Positions 61,247 to 64,000 of a stretch of DNA of 64,000 bases are shown piece by piece; within the stretch, counting starts at the first letter, position 1, and each line of letters begins with the position of its first letter. The position numbers and the translations under genes were made by a program. A model generated the notes under the pieces. That model worked only from the letters and a program-made list of their open reading frames with translations, made no database searches and was not told the origin of the DNA. This DNA is from Lactiplantibacillus herbarum (GTDB lineage Bacteria; Bacillota; Bacilli; Lactobacillales; Lactobacillaceae), in contig NZ_LFEE01000018.1 in NCBI RefSeq assembly GCF_001039045.1, positions 191,342 through 255,341 on the forward strand, in the 5' to 3' direction.

Positions 61247-62104
61247 TCATTTATACTTGGCTTCTAACGTACTCATCCAGTAACCTAAGGCGATACCGAG
61301 AATGGTGGCAACAGCGCTTAATAGGTAAGTGCTGAGAGTTGCCCCCGCATAAGAGATGCTTTCAGCGGCGTAAGGGTTAGGAATGAGGATCAGTAAAGTA
61401 CTGGCTGTTACGATTCCCAAGATAAAGTGATAGACCCGGGAATGGAAACGGACGAGCAAGTGATCCATTAATTTAGAGAACAAAGCCATCGCTAAGGCGC
61501 CACCAATGGCAATCGGTAGGTAAACGCCTAAAATGTCGAGGCGTTTAAACCCGGTTAGCATCGGTGTAAATAAGCCTAAGATTAGTAATAAGTTCGATGG
61601 GCTCAACCCAGGTACCAGTATTCCGAGTGCAATCAAGGCACCAGCTACGATAAAGCCACCGAAGTTTGCTGGCAACGTACCGAATAATTCGCTCATGAAA
61701 TAGAGCAGGCCAGCACTAATAACGAACGTGCCCCCGAACCATAAGTAATCAACCGTGTCACGAGGAGACTGGCTACCAGCTGTTTTCATCAGCGCGGGTA
61801 ACGTCCCAACAATCGCACCAGCAAAGCCCCAGAGGACGATTACTTGAGCATGTGCGAGTAAGTATTCTAGGGGAGCCGATAATACGGCAATCCCCACAAT
61901 TCCGCCTAAGCCGACCGGCACAAAGTACCAGAAGTCTTGCTTGAAGTTACGACGGAAGTGGGCCATGAAGCCCAGCAAACGTTCATAGATACCTAGAATA
62001 GCGGCAAGAACCCCGCCAGATACTCCGGGAAGAATGAAACCAAGGGCGATAACCACACCCTTAAAAAAGCGATTCCAGAAATTGTCAGTAGTTTTAGTTG
62101 GCAT
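61247..62104 (-). CDS. popT: Undecaprenyl-phosphate translocase PopT (DUF368)
   Basis: 285 aa, about nine hydrophobic helices. DUF368 signatures: FFKGVVIALGFILPGVSGGV at the N-terminus and its inverted-repeat partner ALIALGILVPGLSPSNLLLI in the second half. DUF368 proteins were recently identified as flippases that return C55-phosphate to the cytoplasmic face for new rounds of wall and teichoic acid synthesis. AAAGGAG precedes the ATG. Solitary; no terminator separates it from the convergent DUF1003 gene. Confidence 0.88.
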   Translation of the reverse strand: MPTKTTDNFWNRFFKGVVIALGFILPGVSGGVLAAILGIYERLLGFMAHFRRNFKQDFWYFVPVGLGGIVGIAVLSAPLEYLLAHAQVIVLWGFAGAIVGTLPALMKTAGSQSPRDTVDYLWFGGTFVISAGLLYFMSELFGTLPANFGGFIVAGALIALGILVPGLSPSNLLLILGLFTPMLTGFKRLDILGVYLPIAIGGALAMALFSKLMDHLLVRFHSRVYHFILGIVTASTLLILIPNPYAAESISYAGATLSTYLLSAVATILGIALGYWMSTLEAKYK

Positions 62105-62327
62105 AAGTGGACTCCTTTAGTGTCTATTAGCTGGTGTTTCAGTAAGATGAAAGTAATTAAAGATACCAAATTTCCCTTTGAAAGGCAATTGAAACCCGAT
62201 GATTATAAAATAAATTGTAGATGAAAGTTGCCCATCATTACTTTTTATCATAAAATGAATGAACATGAAAAAATTTGTAATTTTATGAAAATTAACATTA
62301 ATTGGATTAAAAGAAAGTTGAGGTCAC

Positions 62328-63662
62328 ATGGAAAATCAGCAACTTGCTCGTAAATTAAAACGACGACACGTCCAAATGATTGCGCTAGGTGGTGCAATCG
62401 GGACCGGACTATTTTTGGGATCCGGCGCAGCAATTCGACAAGCCGGGCCGTCAATCTTACTGGCTTATGCCATCGGGGGCTTTTTCTGCTACTTGATGAT
62501 GCGGGCACTTGGTGAACTATTACTATCTGACACCCGTTTACATTCCTTCTTGGAGTTCATTAATCGATATTTAGGTAAGAAATTTGAATTTGCGATTGGC
62601 TGGACTTATTGGTTATGTTGGATCAGTCTAGCAATGGCTGATTTAACCGCCAGCGGCATCTATATCAGATACTGGTTCCCATGGATTCCCCAGTGGGTAA
62701 CACCGTTAGTAATCATTGTCATTCTATTGGCACTTAATATGCTTTCCGTCAGTGCCTTTGGTGAACTAGAATACTGGTTCTCAATGATCAAGGTTATTGC
62801 CATTATTGCACTGATTGCAACGGGGGCCATTCTAATCGGTTCAGCAGCTCACGTCGGCGGTCACGCGGTTACAGTGACCAATTTAGTTAATCATGGTGGC
62901 TTCTTTCCTAAGGGAATCGGGGGCTTCTTAACGGCCTTTTCACTAGTTATCTTTGCCTTTACGGGAATTGAAATGGTCGGGATCACGGCAGGTGAAGCTG
63001 AAAACCCCGAAAAGGAATTGCCACGAGCAATCAACAGTTTACCGATTCGAATTTCATTCTTTTACGTCGGTGCATTGTTTGTTATCATGTCAATCTATCC
63101 GTGGAACGAAATCACGACTAGTCAGTCACCATTCGTGCAGGTCTTCAGTGACGTAGGTATCAAGGCTGCTGCTAGTATCATTAACTTCGTAGTCTTAACA
63201 GCCGCACTTTCGGCTTGTAATAGTGCGATCTTCAGTACTAGTCGGACGTTATTTACACTATCTCACGGACACAACGCACCAAAGTGGATGGGGAAAGTTA
63301 ATCGCTATAACGTACCAGCCCGCTCATTGATCTTTTCTTCACTGATCCTGTTAGTGATCGTTATTCTAAACTACGTTATTCCAAGTACGATCTTCACACT
63401 GATCTCAAACGTGGCAACCACTAACTTCATCATCGTGTGGTGTTCGTTACTCGTTTGTCACTACGTCTATAAAACGACCATGGATAGCAGTCAGAATCCA
63501 TTTAAATTACCACTATTTCCAGTAAGTAACATTGCAACATTGGTCTTTTTTATTGCCGTCACAGTTATCCTTTGTTTTGACCCAGTCAATCGTTGGGCCG
63601 TCATTGGATCAGTAGTCTGGTTTATCGCACTACTACTTGTCGCGCGTCGAGTACATCATTAA
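62328..63662 (+). CDS. Amino acid permease (APC superfamily, AAT type)
   Basis: 444 aa, 12 helices. N-terminal LKRRHVQMIALGGAIGTGLF and GPSILLAYAIGGFFCYLMMR are the AAT/GABA-permease consensus; FAFTGIEMVGITAGEAENPE is the substrate-site loop before helix 7. Closest by pattern to D-Ala/Gly/Ser, GABA or aromatic amino acid permeases; the exact substrate is not clear. GAGGTCAC precedes the ATG. The 223-base gap upstream is AT-rich, with no other gene. Confidence 0.9.
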   Translation: MENQQLARKLKRRHVQMIALGGAIGTGLFLGSGAAIRQAGPSILLAYAIGGFFCYLMMRALGELLLSDTRLHSFLEFINRYLGKKFEFAIGWTYWLCWISLAMADLTASGIYIRYWFPWIPQWVTPLVIIVILLALNMLSVSAFGELEYWFSMIKVIAIIALIATGAILIGSAAHVGGHAVTVTNLVNHGGFFPKGIGGFLTAFSLVIFAFTGIEMVGITAGEAENPEKELPRAINSLPIRISFFYVGALFVIMSIYPWNEITTSQSPFVQVFSDVGIKAAASIINFVVLTAALSACNSAIFSTSRTLFTLSHGHNAPKWMGKVNRYNVPARSLIFSSLILLVIVILNYVIPSTIFTLISNVATTNFIIVWCSLLVCHYVYKTTMDSSQNPFKLPLFPVSNIATLVFFIAVTVILCFDPVNRWAVIGSVVWFIALLLVARRVHH

Positions 63663-63674
63663 TCTGCAAGACTC

Positions 63675-63711
63675 AAAAAGCCATCCAAGTAAAATACTTG
63701 GGTGGCTTTTT
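63675..63711. terminator. Bidirectional terminator
   Basis: Stem AAAAAGCCA-CC-AGT / ACT-GG-TGGCTTTTTA; overlaps the last bases of the gene at 63710. Confidence 0.85.
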
Positions 63712-64000
63712 AGGTTGCGTCAATTAACTGCTGCGCTAACGTTGTCGCATCTTTTAAGATCAATGATTGATTATCTAATGTAATTAGGCGGTGTTGGGAT
63801 AACACTTGTGAGTTCGTCAGGGAACTGTAGATCACGTCAGGGACGACCCAACTCGTATTAGTGTCATACGCCGGTGCGTGCAACAGATCATAGCCGTCGC
63901 TGGTATCAACGTAAACTTGAAAGCCAATACCTAACTGTGCTTGCAGACGTTTGGCATAGCGCTGGAAAAGAGCCCGATTAGCCATGGCATCATCAGTTGG
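63710..64000 (-). CDS. Small protein of unknown function, 5' end uncertain
   Basis: An ATG at 63985 gives 91 aa, but the frame stays open to the window edge, so the true start may lie beyond. No membrane segment; RYAKRLQAQLGIGFQVYVDT at the N-terminus and HRLITLDNQSLILKDATTLAQ at the C-terminus. I do not recognise the family. Converges with the permease gene. Confidence 0.55.
   Translation of the reverse strand, partial: PTDDAMANRALFQRYAKRLQAQLGIGFQVYVDTSDGYDLLHAPAYDTNTSWVVPDVIYSSLTNSQVLSQHRLITLDNQSLILKDATTLAQQLIDAT

Overview
The window looks like chromosomal DNA of a low-to-mid GC lactic acid bacterium of the Lactiplantibacillus plantarum group. Evidence: the mevalonate cluster (mvaK1-mvaD-mvaK2-fni), the Firmicutes dinG-ypmB-aspB-asnS-dnaD and ponA-recU / ypsA-gpsB-rnpB-rlmL blocks, a methionine T-box, a PyrR attenuator, GH25 lysozymes with repeated C-terminal domains, and strong GGAGG-type ribosome binding sites. 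The species is inferred from gene content and protein character; no database was searched. About 57 complete genes, two edge fragments, one frameshifted gene and one probable small ORF are described. No tRNA, 16S/23S rRNA, CRISPR array, insertion sequence or prophage was found.

Layout. 1-4.5 kb: tail of a HAD phosphatase, then the leftward isoprenoid genes. 4.9-11.8 kb: DinG nuclease/helicase, YpmB-like protein, aminotransferase, AsnRS, DnaD. 12.1-15.6 kb: Met T-box, methionine ABC importer metNIQ and a universal stress protein. 15.7-21.5 kb: PBP1A and RecU leftward; YpsA, GpsB, RNase P RNA and RlmL-type methyltransferase rightward. 21.6-33 kb: accessory region with an alpha/beta hydrolase, a SnoaL-like protein, an S66(MccF)-HIT-GNAT cassette, two GH25 muramidases each preceded by a WalR-type box, a second S66 peptidase, an ABC exporter and a duplicated membrane protein. 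33-39 kb: DUF4811/DHA2 efflux pair, FAD oxidoreductase, RNase H-like protein, EbsA-like protein, fhs. 39.5-47 kb: lspA-rluD-attenuator-pyrR, followed by a pair that resembles carbamoyl-phosphate synthase but has lost its catalytic residues, then a large membrane protein. 47-51.3 kb: phosphatase, DUF1801 protein, a 38-aa ORF, and a DUF2087 regulator/GIY-YIG/CAT-like operon divergent from a Nudix hydrolase across three evenly spaced palindromes. 51.3-64 kb: RqcH, MarR, DegV, GNAT, DUF975, a Ser-rich anchored protein, an orphan HicB-like protein, DUF4931, an MFS transporter with a structured attenuated leader, DUF960, a frameshifted DUF1003 gene, the PopT (DUF368) undecaprenyl-phosphate translocase, an amino acid permease and a small partial gene.

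The genes cluster by role: isoprenoid and lipid-carrier supply (mva genes, fni, popT), wall synthesis and turnover (PBP1A, GpsB, GH25 enzymes, possibly the S66 peptidases), one-carbon and nucleotide control (fhs, pyrR and CPS-like pair), and small-molecule defence or efflux. The strongest candidates for undescribed biology are the catalytically dead CPS-like pair under a PyrR attenuator, the DUF2087 operon with its regularly spaced operators, the three-gene cassette whose enzyme families match known microcin C resistance enzymes, and the unidentified leader upstream of the MFS gene.
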